51,618 bases of DNA from Flavobacteriaceae bacterium UBA4439 (lineage in GTDB: Bacteria > Bacteroidota > Bacteroidia > Flavobacteriales > Flavobacteriaceae): positions 1 through 51,618 of the forward strand of contig DGPN01000063.1 in NCBI GenBank assembly GCA_002390455.1, written 5' to 3'. The notes under the pieces are model-generated. The model was not told the origin of the DNA. It saw only the letters and a program-made list of their open reading frames with translations, and did not search any database. Both the position numbers and the translations under genes were made by a program. Below, piece by piece: positions 7,381-16,745 of this stretch (the first letter of the stretch is position 1; the number at the start of each line of letters is the position of its first letter).

Positions 7381-10122
7381 ATGAAGAAAGAGAGAAGGCT
7401 AATGTTGATATTGGGGGTGATGCTTTCTATAGGGATCGTCCTTTTTATTATAATGAAACCTAATCACCAAGTTGATTTTGCCACTGAAGTCAAACCAATC
7501 CTCAATAAACATTGTATTTCTTGTCATGGGGGCGTAAAGAAAAACGCAGGTTTTAGTGTTTTGTTTGAATCTGAAGCCATGGGAGTAACCGAGTCAGGAA
7601 AACCCGCCATTATTCGAGGAAGTGCTCGAAAGAGTGAGTTGATCCAACGATTGCACTATTCCGATCCCGAGTTGCGAATGCCTTACCAAAAGACCCCTTT
7701 GTCGGCAGAGGAAATTAAAACCCTTACCGATTGGATAGACCAAGGTGCTAAATGGGGAACCCATTGGGCTTATCTCCCTGTTGAAAAAACCGAATTACCA
7801 CAAGTAGCCACAGTTTTTGAAGAAAAAGACTTTATCACCAACCCCATTGATCATTTTATAGCTGCCAGAATGGAGGAAAAGAACCTTTCACCCAATTCTC
7901 CTGCACCAAAAAACATCATCGCCAGAAGATTAACCTTCGACATCACGGGCTTGCCTCCTGATCCAAATCTTTTTCAAAGTTTTGTCAGCGGAGAGATCAC
8001 TTATGAAAACTATGTAGATAGTTTGTTCACTGAAAGTTCATATGGTGAAAAATGGGTCAGTTGGTGGTTGGATTTGGCCCGCTATGCCGATACCATGGGT
8101 TTTGAAAAAGATCCAGGAAGAACCATTTGGCATTATCGGGACTGGGTGATCAAGGCGTTGAATCGCGATTTACCTTATGACCAATTTACCATCGAACAAT
8201 TGGCCGGGGATCTTTTGCCCGAACCATCTGCCGATCAAATTATTGCCACTGCTTTCCATCGCAATACCATGAACAATGATGAAGGAGGAACCGATGACGA
8301 AGAGTATAGAGTCGCTGCTGTCATCGACAGGGTAAATACCACTTTCGATGTATGGCAAAGTACCACCATGAGTTGTGTACAGTGTCACAGTCATCCCTAC
8401 GATCCTTTCAGACACAAGGAGTATTATAATGTCATGGCTTTTTTTAACAACACCCGCGATGAAGACATTTCCGACGAATCGCCCAACTTGATTGATTATA
8501 AGCCGAAGGAACGTCAAAAAATCAATACTGTTTTGGATTGGGTATCTACACATGCGGATGCAAAACAAAGAAAGCTTTTCAAGGACTTTATCCTGTTTAA
8601 ACAGCCCAACTATGCTGCTCATCATTTCGAAGTCTTAGACAATGCCTTTGTTTCTGGTCCAAGTTTTGGACTGAGAAATAACGGTGCCGTTTTTGTCAAA
8701 AATATAAATCCATTGGGTTACCAAAAGCTATATATGAAGTATGTTGGTAATTCCAATCGTGCCACATTGGTCTTTCGAAAAAACGGGATCAATGGTAAAA
8801 TCATTGGAAAATTTAAGGTTTCTAAAAAGGGTAAAAACTTTTATGGAGATCGTCAAGGGCAGATCATTACCTCCATTGATATCAGTAAAGAAACAGAAGC
8901 ATTTGATTTATATGTTCAACTTCAGACCGAAGACGATACCTTTAAAAAAGAACATGTACTCATCCATTGGATTGCCTTTATGCCCCAACTTCCTGGCAAA
9001 GGAAATCCTGGTTTTACTAAGGTTAGTAAAGATTTAAATGAAGCGTTGAACTTCAAGGGAGATCTTACCCCTGTAATGGTCGAAAATCCCGATCATATGA
9101 AAAGAAAAACCCATGTTTTTGATCGGGGCAATTGGATGGTCAAAAAGGAGGAAGTTCAACCCGGAGTTCCCCAAACGCTCAATCCATGGCAAGAGCGATG
9201 GGAAAACAATCGTTTGGGTTTTGCGCAGTGGTTGGTAGATGAGAAAAATCCATTGACCGCCCGAACCTTGGTGAATCGTGTTTGGTATCAGGTTTTTGGT
9301 AAAGGATTGGTGTCCACTCTGGAGGATATGGGAACCATGGCAGACCCACCATCTCACCCTGCACTTTTAGATTGGCTTTCTTATGAGTTTATGCATTCGA
9401 TGAATTGGAGTTTAAAAACTTTAATCAAAAAAATGGTGATGTCTGCTACCTATCGGCAGAGTTCTAAAATAACTTCTGAAAAACTAGCATTAGATGCCAA
9501 TAATTTATTCTATTCCAGAGGCCCTCGTTTAAGACTTACTGCAGAGGAAATCAGAGATCAAGCTCTGTCGGTTTCTGGTCTGTTGAGTGAAAAAATGTAT
9601 GGACCGGGGGTGATGCCTCCTCAACCCAATGGCATTTGGGAGCACAAATACTTGGGTAACCTATGGAAAACAAGCGTAGGGGAGGACCGATACAGAAGAG
9701 GAGTCTATACCTATCTAAAACGAACCAGTCCTTATCCATCCATGATTACTTTCGATGCAGGAAGCCGAGAAGTTTGCTTGGTCAAGCGGTCTCCTACCAA
9801 TACCCCCCTTCAGGCATTGGTGACCATGAATGATCCTGTGTATCTTGAAGCGGCAATGGAATTCGCCAAATCTCACAACGATAAAGAAGCCAAAGATGCG
9901 ATCAAAGAAATGTATCAAAAAGCCACCTTTAGAGAGGTTGATGAAGCCAAACTTAATACCCTTTTGAGTTTGTATGAAGAAGCGAATAAAACCTTTCAAA
10001 ATGACCCTGAGCAATTGAAAGATTTCTTTGGATTGAAAGTTACTATAGATAACAATACTGCTTCTCTTGCAGTGGTTGCGAATGCCATTATGAACTTAGA
10101 TGAATTTTTAACCCATGGATAA
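7381..10122 (+). CDS. PSD1-family protein with PSCyt1 heme domain and CBM6-like insert (DUF1549/DUF1553)
   Basis: A 913-residue membrane-anchored exported protein. Order: one N-terminal membrane span (about 7-25); a Planctomycete-type cytochrome c domain with heme motif CISCH at 45-49 and 'DPELRMPY' supplying a candidate axial Met; DUF1549 (about 155-360: 'RRLTFDITGLPPDP', 'WWLDLARYADT') with a second CxxCH at 332-336 (CVQCH) followed by HPYDP; a beta-rich insert at about 412-540 resembling a CBM6-type carbohydrate-binding domain; and DUF1553 (about 610-905: 'NPLTARTLVNRVWYQVFG', 'TNTPLQALVTMNDP'). Function of the family is not established. Two heme motifs argue for electron transfer, the insert for glycan contact. 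It overlaps the next gene by 8 bases. Confidence 0.9.
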   Translation: MKKERRLMLILGVMLSIGIVLFIIMKPNHQVDFATEVKPILNKHCISCHGGVKKNAGFSVLFESEAMGVTESGKPAIIRGSARKSELIQRLHYSDPELRMPYQKTPLSAEEIKTLTDWIDQGAKWGTHWAYLPVEKTELPQVATVFEEKDFITNPIDHFIAARMEEKNLSPNSPAPKNIIARRLTFDITGLPPDPNLFQSFVSGEITYENYVDSLFTESSYGEKWVSWWLDLARYADTMGFEKDPGRTIWHYRDWVIKALNRDLPYDQFTIEQLAGDLLPEPSADQIIATAFHRNTMNNDEGGTDDEEYRVAAVIDRVNTTFDVWQSTTMSCVQCHSHPYDPFRHKEYYNVMAFFNNTRDEDISDESPNLIDYKPKERQKINTVLDWVSTHADAKQRKLFKDFILFKQPNYAAHHFEVLDNAFVSGPSFGLRNNGAVFVKNINPLGYQKLYMKYVGNSNRATLVFRKNGINGKIIGKFKVSKKGKNFYGDRQGQIITSIDISKETEAFDLYVQLQTEDDTFKKEHVLIHWIAFMPQLPGKGNPGFTKVSKDLNEALNFKGDLTPVMVENPDHMKRKTHVFDRGNWMVKKEEVQPGVPQTLNPWQERWENNRLGFAQWLVDEKNPLTARTLVNRVWYQVFGKGLVSTLEDMGTMADPPSHPALLDWLSYEFMHSMNWSLKTLIKKMVMSATYRQSSKITSEKLALDANNLFYSRGPRLRLTAEEIRDQALSVSGLLSEKMYGPGVMPPQPNGIWEHKYLGNLWKTSVGEDRYRRGVYTYLKRTSPYPSMITFDAGSREVCLVKRSPTNTPLQALVTMNDPVYLEAAMEFAKSHNDKEAKDAIKEMYQKATFREVDEAKLNTLLSLYEEANKTFQNDPEQLKDFFGLKVTIDNNTASLAVVANAIMNLDEFLTHG

Positions 10123-11608
10123 GATCAAAAAACTATTAGCGGAGCAGAGAGCTCTTAAGGCTCAGTTCAACAGCAGAAGGCACTTCCTTAAAGATTGTAC
10201 TTTGGGCTTAGGGGGATTGGCTTTGGGCGGTTTTTTAAATTCTTGTTCAAACAGCATTCCAAAAATTCCTGCCTATACCACAGACAGATCATTGAATCCT
10301 ATGGCAGCTATGCCAGCGCCTTATCTCCCCAAAGTTAAAAGTGTCATTTACCTCCATATGGTGGGAGCACCTTCCCAATTGGAATTATTCGATTACAAGC
10401 CAGAGTTGGCCAAACTTCACAACAAACCCTGTCCTGCTTCTTTACTGGATAGCAAAAAATTTGCTTTTATTCAAGGGGTTCCCAACATGCTGGGCCCACA
10501 AGCAACTTTCAAACAGGAAGGCGAAACGGGAAATTGGGTTTCAAACCACCTGCCGCACTTTAAAAAGGTAATCGATGAGGTGGCTTTTCTTAAGGCGGTT
10601 CATACTGATCAATTCAATCATGGCCCCGCTCAAATGCTGATGCACACGGGTAGTCCTCGAAATGGTCGACCCAGTATGGGATCATGGGTAACATACGGTT
10701 TGGGTTCTGAAAACAACAATCTGCCGGGCTTTGTGGTACTTACTTCGGGAGGAACACCCGATGCAGGAAAAAGTGTATGGGGGAGTGGATTCTTACCTTC
10801 CGTATATCAAGGAGTACAATGTCGATCCAAAGGAGATCCTGTGCTTTATCTCAAAGACCCCAAAGGAGTTTCCAGAAATTTGAAAAAGAAAATCTTGGAG
10901 TCCATCAACGAAATCAACCTTAAGGAATATCAAAACTTTGGAGATCCCGAGGTCTTGACCCGAATCAATCAATATGAGATGGCGTACCGTATGCAGGTAT
11001 CTGTTCCTAAAGTAATGGACATAGACAAAGAACCCGATGCCATTAAGGAAATGTATGGCGTTCAACCGGGTAAAGAAGCTTTTGCCAACAATTGCCTTTT
11101 GGCCCGAAAAATGGTTGAACAAGGCGTTAGATTTGTACAACTATACGATTGGGGTTGGGATTCCCACGGTGCCAGCCCAGGAGGGGCCTTAGACTCAGGT
11201 TTCTTAAGAAAATGTAAAGAAACCGATCGTCCCATAGCAGCATTAATCCTTGACCTCAAACAAAGAGGTTTGCTCGATGAAACCCTCATCGTTTGGGGTG
11301 GTGAGTTTGGTCGAACCCCCATGTGGGAAAACCGTTTAGGAATTCAAAATTCCCCTGGAAGAGACCACCAAGGAGATGCATTTACCATGTGGATGGCTGG
11401 AGGAGGGATCAAGAAAGGAGCCGTTCATGGAAAAACCGACGAAATAGGATATTCGGGTATAGAAGGCAGGGTATCTGTTTACGATATTCAAGCTACCATT
11501 TTGCATCTGTTGGGCTTTAATCACGAACAGTTTACCTATGATTTTCAGGGTCGCCCCTTCCGATTGACCGATGTTGAGGGCCACGTTATCAATGAAATAT
11601 TGGCATAA
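10115..11608 (+). CDS. DUF1501 protein (alkaline phosphatase-fold), Tat-exported lipoprotein
   Basis: A 497-residue DUF1501 protein. The N terminus carries a twin-arginine signal ('SRRHFLKD', Arg21-Arg22) running into a lipobox-like 'FLNSC' (Cys44), so a Tat-exported lipoprotein is likely. Core features are 'YLHMVGAPSQLELFDYKP', 'QFNHGPAQMLMHTGSPR', 'YDWGWDSHGA', 'VWGGEFGRTPMW' and 'GRDHQGDAFTMWMAGGGI', the conserved Asp/His/Arg positions of this alkaline phosphatase/sulfatase-like superfamily, probably binding metal. The catalytic activity of DUF1501 is unknown. The family is habitually encoded next to DUF1549/DUF1553 proteins, as here, where it overlaps the PSD1 gene by 8 bases, so the two very likely act together. 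Confidence 0.9.
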   Translation: MDKIKKLLAEQRALKAQFNSRRHFLKDCTLGLGGLALGGFLNSCSNSIPKIPAYTTDRSLNPMAAMPAPYLPKVKSVIYLHMVGAPSQLELFDYKPELAKLHNKPCPASLLDSKKFAFIQGVPNMLGPQATFKQEGETGNWVSNHLPHFKKVIDEVAFLKAVHTDQFNHGPAQMLMHTGSPRNGRPSMGSWVTYGLGSENNNLPGFVVLTSGGTPDAGKSVWGSGFLPSVYQGVQCRSKGDPVLYLKDPKGVSRNLKKKILESINEINLKEYQNFGDPEVLTRINQYEMAYRMQVSVPKVMDIDKEPDAIKEMYGVQPGKEAFANNCLLARKMVEQGVRFVQLYDWGWDSHGASPGGALDSGFLRKCKETDRPIAALILDLKQRGLLDETLIVWGGEFGRTPMWENRLGIQNSPGRDHQGDAFTMWMAGGGIKKGAVHGKTDEIGYSGIEGRVSVYDIQATILHLLGFNHEQFTYDFQGRPFRLTDVEGHVINEILA

Positions 11609-11642
11609 ATGACTACCTATTCTCAATTGATCAACAACTGCG

Positions 11643-13019
11643 ATGGATTTTATCTATGACCTATTGGGGCGTTTTCATCCCCTCATCGTTCACTTGCCCA
11701 TTGGGTTTCTCCTTTTGGGGTTGATGATGATGGTCTTTGACCGTAAAGAAAACAATCATCAAAAAATCATTCGTTTTGCCTTCTTTTGGGGAACTTTTTC
11801 TAGCCTTGCTGCCATACTTACCGGCACTGTTCAGTATGCGAGGGAGGGCTTCCTCTGGGAGGATATTCAGGGGCATATGATCTTGGGAGTATTTACTTTT
11901 GTATTCTCCTTTTTGATCTATTTAAAACTCAAGGGATACCTTGTTTTACAGAAGGTTTCCTATCGATTTTTAGGATACGGCTTGGGGTTTGTTTTATTGA
12001 TAACAGGTCATTTGGGGGGCAACCTTACCCATGGGAAGGATCATCTGACAGCACCCCTTCCGGTCGAAATTAAAGAGGCCTTGGGATTGGAAGTACCCTC
12101 CAAGACCTTGGTTTTACTCCCCGAAACCTATCGAGAGTTACCTCTTTACTCGGGCATAATACAACCCATATTTGACCAAAAGTGCGTGAGCTGTCACAAT
12201 CCCAAAAAGACCAAAGGAGAGCTTTTGCTCCACAACCTCAAAGGCATTATGAGTGGAGGAGAGGAAGGCCCTATCATTTCGACCGTCAATCCTGAGGGGA
12301 GCGAAATACTAAAAAGGATTTACCTGCCCAGAGATGAAAAAAAACACATGCCCCCCAAAGCAAAAATCCAATTGACTAAAGCCGAAATAAAACTGATTGA
12401 TAAGTGGATTACTGAGGGAGTACCCGAAAATAAAACCATAGCTGATTTAGGATTGTCCGCTGCTCTTTTCACTTCCTTTTTTCCTACAGACGAGACAGGG
12501 ATATATCCCGATAAATTATTGGAGCCAGTCAATAAATCACTAATTGATTCTCTTTTGGCGATAGGTCTGCAAGTGGCTCCTATTTATAAGACTTCTTCAC
12601 TGCTTAAAATTTCTGCGATCAATACCCCAGATTTTGATGATCAAAAGTCAATTGTTCTCTTACAGCTAGCGGATCATATTGTAGATTTAGACTTAGGTCA
12701 AACCCAAGTAACTGATGCTGTTTTTGATGTATTAAAACATTTCAAACATTTGACTTTACTGAAATTAAACCGTACTGCCATTTCGGGAAATGGAATCAAA
12801 AAACTAATGTCACTAAAATATTTAAAGCAAATCAACTTGGTCAATTCCAAATTTGAAGCATCGCATTTAGAGGAAATGTTTGCTTTCCCTACTTTGGAAA
12901 AGGTTTATCTTTTTGGAACCCCTACTCAGATTTATTCTGCGGAAATTCCTGACCAATATCAATCCATTTTTGAAATGGGAAATTACAAATTGAATGATGA
13001 AGTTGAAGAAAAGCTTTGA
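11643..13019 (+). CDS. DUF2231 membrane domain fused to PSCyt1 cytochrome c and leucine-rich repeats
   Basis: A 458-residue protein. The first ~130 residues hold four transmembrane helices with the DUF2231 hallmark 'HPLIVHLPIGFLLLGLMM'. A Planctomycete-type cytochrome c domain follows (about 170-260) with heme motif CVSCH at 181-185 and 'KKHMPPKAKIQL', a likely Met ligand. The C terminus (about 330-458) has short leucine-rich repeats ('LADHIVDLDLGQTQVTD', 'FKHLTLLKLNRTAISG'). It starts 34 bases after the DUF1501 gene. The architecture fits a membrane-bound electron carrier linking the exported heme proteins to the respiratory chain; that is inference. The same three-gene order (PSD1, DUF1501, DUF2231-cytochrome) is best known from Planctomycetes and some Bacteroidota. 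Confidence 0.82.
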   Translation: MDFIYDLLGRFHPLIVHLPIGFLLLGLMMMVFDRKENNHQKIIRFAFFWGTFSSLAAILTGTVQYAREGFLWEDIQGHMILGVFTFVFSFLIYLKLKGYLVLQKVSYRFLGYGLGFVLLITGHLGGNLTHGKDHLTAPLPVEIKEALGLEVPSKTLVLLPETYRELPLYSGIIQPIFDQKCVSCHNPKKTKGELLLHNLKGIMSGGEEGPIISTVNPEGSEILKRIYLPRDEKKHMPPKAKIQLTKAEIKLIDKWITEGVPENKTIADLGLSAALFTSFFPTDETGIYPDKLLEPVNKSLIDSLLAIGLQVAPIYKTSSLLKISAINTPDFDDQKSIVLLQLADHIVDLDLGQTQVTDAVFDVLKHFKHLTLLKLNRTAISGNGIKKLMSLKYLKQINLVNSKFEASHLEEMFAFPTLEKVYLFGTPTQIYSAEIPDQYQSIFEMGNYKLNDEVEEKL

Positions 13020-13052
13020 GTTTTGTAATTTGGCATTAAAACCAAAACTAAA

Positions 13053-14450
13053 ATGCCAATCAACAGAAGAAATTTTTTAAAAAAAACCTCCCTTTCTACT
13101 GCTGCTTTTGCGGCTACGCCATTGCTCACAAACTGTGAGTCGGAGGTAAAACCTCAAGCCCCATCGGGAGGACTCTATATGGGAGGTCATGCTGCTCCCA
13201 AACTCAGCAATGTAAAAGCTGCTTTTATCGGAGTAGGCAGTCGTGGAGGAGGGCATCTCAAGTTTTTTGCGGGACTGCCCGGAACAGAGGTGGTGGCCAT
13301 TTGCGACTTATATGAAGATAACGTAAAGAAAAAGTTGGAAACGGTAAAGCAAGTGGCGGACGATTCCAGACATTCAAAGATTGCTACCTATTGGGGGGAT
13401 GAAAATCGTTGGAAAACCATGTTGCAGGAGGTCAAGCCTGATGTAGTATTCATTGCTACCAATTGGAACAACCACGCTCCTATGGCTATAGAATCAATGA
13501 AACAAGGGGCGCATGCCTTTGTAGAAGTACCCTTGGCTCTAACTCTCAAAGATCTTTGGGAGATTGTGGACACCTCGGAACGAACGCAAAAGCATTGTAT
13601 GATGATGGAGAACGTCAATTATGGCCGAGCTGAATTGATGTACCTCAACATGTGCCGACAAGGGGTAATCGGAGAATTACTCCACGCCGAGGCTGCATAC
13701 ATACACGAATTGAGAGGTCAGATGAATCAGGAGGAGCGTGGAACTGGTTCTTGGAGGACTCAACACTATGCTACTGGAAGAGGTAATCTATACCCTACCC
13801 ACGGATTGGGGCCTGTAGCTCAATATATGAGTTTAGCAAGAAAAGAGGACAATTTTAAAAGCCTCGTGTCTTATTCTACCCCTGCTTTGGGAAGAAAATT
13901 ATATGCTGAAAAAAATTACTCTGCCGAACACAAATGGAATCAGTTGGATTTTCTCAATGGTGACTTAAATACTTCAATTATCAAAACCGAAATGGGCAGA
14001 ACCGTCATGGTGCAATGGGACGAAACCAGTCCAAGACCCTACACTCGTCTCAATCTTGTTCAGGGAACGAGAGGTGTTTTGGCTGGCTATCCTACCCGAG
14101 TTGCATTGGAGGGAGGTGTTTTGGGAATTACCAAAGACCATCACCAATGGGTAAAGGGGGAGCAGTTGGAAAAAGTATATGAAAAATACGATCACCCGCT
14201 TTACAAAAGACTCAATCAGCAATCCAAAGACAGTGGTCACGGTGGTATGGACGGTATCATGATGTATCGGATTGTAGAGTGTTTGCAAAAAGGCCTCCCA
14301 CTGGATCAAAACGTTTACGAAGGAGCGCTATGGAGTGCAGTGACTGAACTTAGTGGAAAATCTATTGAACAAGACGGGGCGCCTCAGCAATTTCCGGACT
14401 TTACCCGTGGTAACTGGAAAAATACAGCACCCTTAGGAATAATATCATAA
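13053..14450 (+). CDS. GH109-like Gfo/Idh/MocA-family enzyme, Tat-exported
   Basis: A 465-residue protein with a Tat signal ('NRRNFLKK', Arg5-Arg6) and a lipobox-like 'LLTNC' (Cys28). It has the Rossmann nucleotide motif 'AAFIGVGSRGGGHLKFF' with an acidic residue after the second strand ('VAICDLYED'), 'VEVPLALT' in place of the usual EKP motif, and 'MMMENVNYGRAE' plus 'NLYPTHGLGPVAQYM', both typical of glycoside hydrolase family 109. GH109 enzymes keep NAD bound and cleave alpha-N-acetylgalactosaminides through a transient 3-keto intermediate. Substrate here is not certain; related exported proteins may act as glycoside 3-dehydrogenases. Neighbours are a heme protein upstream (33 bases) and a DUF1080 lipoprotein downstream (17 bases). 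Confidence 0.85.
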   Translation: MPINRRNFLKKTSLSTAAFAATPLLTNCESEVKPQAPSGGLYMGGHAAPKLSNVKAAFIGVGSRGGGHLKFFAGLPGTEVVAICDLYEDNVKKKLETVKQVADDSRHSKIATYWGDENRWKTMLQEVKPDVVFIATNWNNHAPMAIESMKQGAHAFVEVPLALTLKDLWEIVDTSERTQKHCMMMENVNYGRAELMYLNMCRQGVIGELLHAEAAYIHELRGQMNQEERGTGSWRTQHYATGRGNLYPTHGLGPVAQYMSLARKEDNFKSLVSYSTPALGRKLYAEKNYSAEHKWNQLDFLNGDLNTSIIKTEMGRTVMVQWDETSPRPYTRLNLVQGTRGVLAGYPTRVALEGGVLGITKDHHQWVKGEQLEKVYEKYDHPLYKRLNQQSKDSGHGGMDGIMMYRIVECLQKGLPLDQNVYEGALWSAVTELSGKSIEQDGAPQQFPDFTRGNWKNTAPLGIIS

Positions 14451-14467
14451 ATAAAAACTTTCAACTC

Positions 14468-15187
14468 ATGAAAAAGACCATTTCATTATTAGCGGTACTA
14501 ACTCTTTTGGCTTGTACAGAGTCACCAAAGAAGAAATCCAATCAATGGATCACCCTCTTCGATGGAACCTCATTAGAAGGCTGGAGAGCCTACAACGGGG
14601 ATCAAATGCCTCCTGGTTGGAAAATAGTAGATAGTATATTGACCTTTACCACCGCCCAAATTATGGAGGAGGATTACGATTATACTGGTAGTAGAGACAT
14701 TATATATGGGGCCGAAGAGTTTGAGAATTTTGAATTATACGTTGAGTGGAACATCCCTAAAGGAGGGAACAGTGGGATTTTTTATCACCTCAAAGAAGGT
14801 TATGACGGCCCTCCAGTCGTGGCGCCAGAATACCAATTGTTGGACGATGAGAATTATGAAGAAATTCACAATTACGAATTGAAAGACTGGCAACTCACTG
14901 CGGCCGATTATGCCATGCACGTTCCCGATACTACTCAAAAGGTACTTTATCCAACCGGACAATGGAACAGCAGTAGGATTGTTTTTACACCTGAAAATGT
15001 TGAACACTGGCTCAACGGAAAAAAAGTATTGTCTTTTGTGCCTTGGTCTGAGGATTGGTACAAAAGAAGAAATTCAGGTAAATGGAATAATGCGCCTGAC
15101 TATGGAAAATATAAAACAGGATATATTGGCTTTCAAGACCATGGCAGTAATTTATCTTTTAGGAATGTTAAAATCAAAAAACTTTAA
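14468..15187 (+). CDS. DUF1080 (3-keto-disaccharide hydrolase family) lipoprotein
   Basis: A 239-residue lipoprotein (LLAC, Cys16) with one DUF1080 domain: 'WITLFDGTSLEGWRAYNG', 'GWKIVDSILTF', 'FENFELYVEWNIPKGGNSGIF', 'VAPEYQLLDDENY', 'GQWNSSRIVF' and 'VEHWLNGKKVLSF'. This is closer to the canonical, longer DUF1080 pattern (with the extended PEYQLLD loop) than the 6411 gene product, so the two are unlikely to be redundant. Family members are reported to hydrolyse 3-keto-glycosides. It is sandwiched between two exported Gfo/Idh-family oxidoreductases (gaps 17 and 10 bases), exactly where an enzyme acting on their keto-product would be expected. Confidence 0.88.
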   Translation: MKKTISLLAVLTLLACTESPKKKSNQWITLFDGTSLEGWRAYNGDQMPPGWKIVDSILTFTTAQIMEEDYDYTGSRDIIYGAEEFENFELYVEWNIPKGGNSGIFYHLKEGYDGPPVVAPEYQLLDDENYEEIHNYELKDWQLTAADYAMHVPDTTQKVLYPTGQWNSSRIVFTPENVEHWLNGKKVLSFVPWSEDWYKRRNSGKWNNAPDYGKYKTGYIGFQDHGSNLSFRNVKIKKL

Positions 15188-15197
15188 AACATCATCA

Positions 15198-16538
15198 ATG
15201 AAAAAAAGAGATTTTCTTAAAACTTCACTGGCAGCAGCCTCAACGGCCTTTATACCAAAATCCATAATGGCCATGAGAAAAACAGGAGACAAGCTCAGAA
15301 CCGCTCACATTGGAGTTGGAGGGATGGGAGGTGCCGACCTTAAATCGATTGCTTCTCACCCGGATGTGACCGTTGTTGGACTATGTGATGTGGATTCCAA
15401 TGCTATTGCCAAAGCCAGTGCAAGCCATCCCAATGCCAAAACCTTTAAAGATTATAGGAAGATGCTCAAGGAAATGGCCGATGAAATTGACGCTGTGGTC
15501 GTTTCTACCCCCGACCACACCCACGCACCTGCCTCGATTATGGCCATGGAAATGGGCAAACCCGTCTATTGTCAGAAACCCCTTGCACATCATGTGTCTG
15601 AGGTTCGTGCCATGCGTAAAATAGCGGAAGAAAAAAACTTGGTTACCCAAATGGGAATTCAGGTTCACTCTTTTTATGACTATAAATTGGCCACCTTACT
15701 CATCCAGTCGGGAATCATTGGAAAGGTAAGTCGGGTGAGGGCATGGTCTCCCAAAAATTGGGGTTACGACGGGCCGGAGCCCACTGGGAGTGATGCTATT
15801 CCTGACAATCTCGATTGGAACCTTTGGCTTGGTACTGCCGAAGAGCGCCCTTTTAAGGATAAAGTTTACCATCCAGGAAATTGGAGAAAGTTGGTCGATT
15901 TTGGATGTGGCACGCTGGGAGACATGGGCGTACATATTTTTGACACCCCCTACAATGCTTTGGCATTGGACGTTCCCAAAACCATCAAAAATAGCTGTAG
16001 AAAACCCAATGGATTTGGTTATCCTGAAATCAATAAAGTAGTCTATACTTTTCCTGGAACAGAATACACCACCGAAAACTTTGAGTGGGTATGGCATGAT
16101 GGAAAAGGAGCTCCCAAGCCTAACAAAGAACTCAAACTGCCCAACAAGGAAAAATTACCCTTGCAGGGTGCCATGTTTATTGGAGAAAAGGGAAGATTGC
16201 TCTTGCCTCACTTTATGGAGCCACCTCGCTTGATCGTCGACGGTAAATACCAAGAGATCGATATTAAAAAATTTGATCCCGAACAGAAGTTGGGTATCAC
16301 GGTCAACGATTATGAAAGGGATGCCCCCAAACACTATCACCAATTTGTGGATGCTTGCTTGGGGAGAGACAAAGTCTCAGCTCCTTTTTCCTATGCTTCA
16401 AGGCTTACTGAAACCATTTTATTGGGCGTTATTGCCGGGAGATTTCCAAATAAGACGCTACACTGGGACAGTGAAAAAGCCAGTTTTAAAGAAAGAGAAG
16501 CCAATAAATTTCTCAGCGGAGTAAATCGAAAATTTTAA
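15198..16538 (+). CDS. Exported Gfo/Idh/MocA-family oxidoreductase
   Basis: A 446-residue protein starting 'MKKRDFLKTSLAAAS' at 15198; the frame stays open further upstream, but that extension lies inside the preceding gene and would bury this signal. The start shows a Tat-like KRDFLK signal followed by a small-residue stretch. Rossmann motif 'TAHIGVGGMGGADLKS', acidic 'GLCDVD', 'VSTPDHTHAPASIMAMEMG', the catalytic 'VYCQKPLAHH' and 'DFGCGTLGDMGVHIFD' are all present. The family oxidises or reduces sugar hydroxyls with NAD(P); exported members probably keep the cofactor bound. It is the last gene of the operon, 10 bases after DUF1080, and is followed directly by a hairpin terminator. Substrate unknown; a glycoside or inositol 3-dehydrogenase is plausible. 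Confidence 0.88.
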   Translation: MKKRDFLKTSLAAASTAFIPKSIMAMRKTGDKLRTAHIGVGGMGGADLKSIASHPDVTVVGLCDVDSNAIAKASASHPNAKTFKDYRKMLKEMADEIDAVVVSTPDHTHAPASIMAMEMGKPVYCQKPLAHHVSEVRAMRKIAEEKNLVTQMGIQVHSFYDYKLATLLIQSGIIGKVSRVRAWSPKNWGYDGPEPTGSDAIPDNLDWNLWLGTAEERPFKDKVYHPGNWRKLVDFGCGTLGDMGVHIFDTPYNALALDVPKTIKNSCRKPNGFGYPEINKVVYTFPGTEYTTENFEWVWHDGKGAPKPNKELKLPNKEKLPLQGAMFIGEKGRLLLPHFMEPPRLIVDGKYQEIDIKKFDPEQKLGITVNDYERDAPKHYHQFVDACLGRDKVSAPFSYASRLTETILLGVIAGRFPNKTLHWDSEKASFKEREANKFLSGVNRKF

Positions 16539-16545
16539 ATTACTG

Positions 16546-16582
16546 CAAGGGTGATTAGATCCACTATCACCCTTGTTTTTTT
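16546..16582 (+). terminator. Intrinsic terminator of the 5.4-16.5 kb operon
   Basis: CAAGGGTGAT at 16546-16555 pairs perfectly over 10 bp with ATCACCCTTG at 16566-16575 around a 10-base loop, followed by seven T (16576-16582). It starts 8 bases after the stop of the last operon gene. Confidence 0.88.
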
Positions 16583-16745
16583 AAAAAGAACCCAAGGCTT
16601 CTAGCATCGCTAATGCTGCTATACTGATTTTTATTTCTCATCGCGGAAACACATAAGAACAATTCTATTCAACAATGAGGTATACGTTAGCTCTCATTCG
16701 TAATGAAATTTCATGTAAGAAAGGGATACAATCCGACTGAATTTT

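Noticed and set aside
14910..15197. N-terminal extension of the last operon oxidoreductase
   Set aside because: The extension lies in another frame of the DUF1080 gene, has no family match, and would bury the Tat-like signal that begins at 15198.
16597..16616. Short palindrome AGCAT-CGCTA-ATGCT after the operon terminator
   Set aside because: Only a 5-bp stem, no T tract and no partner copy; likely chance.
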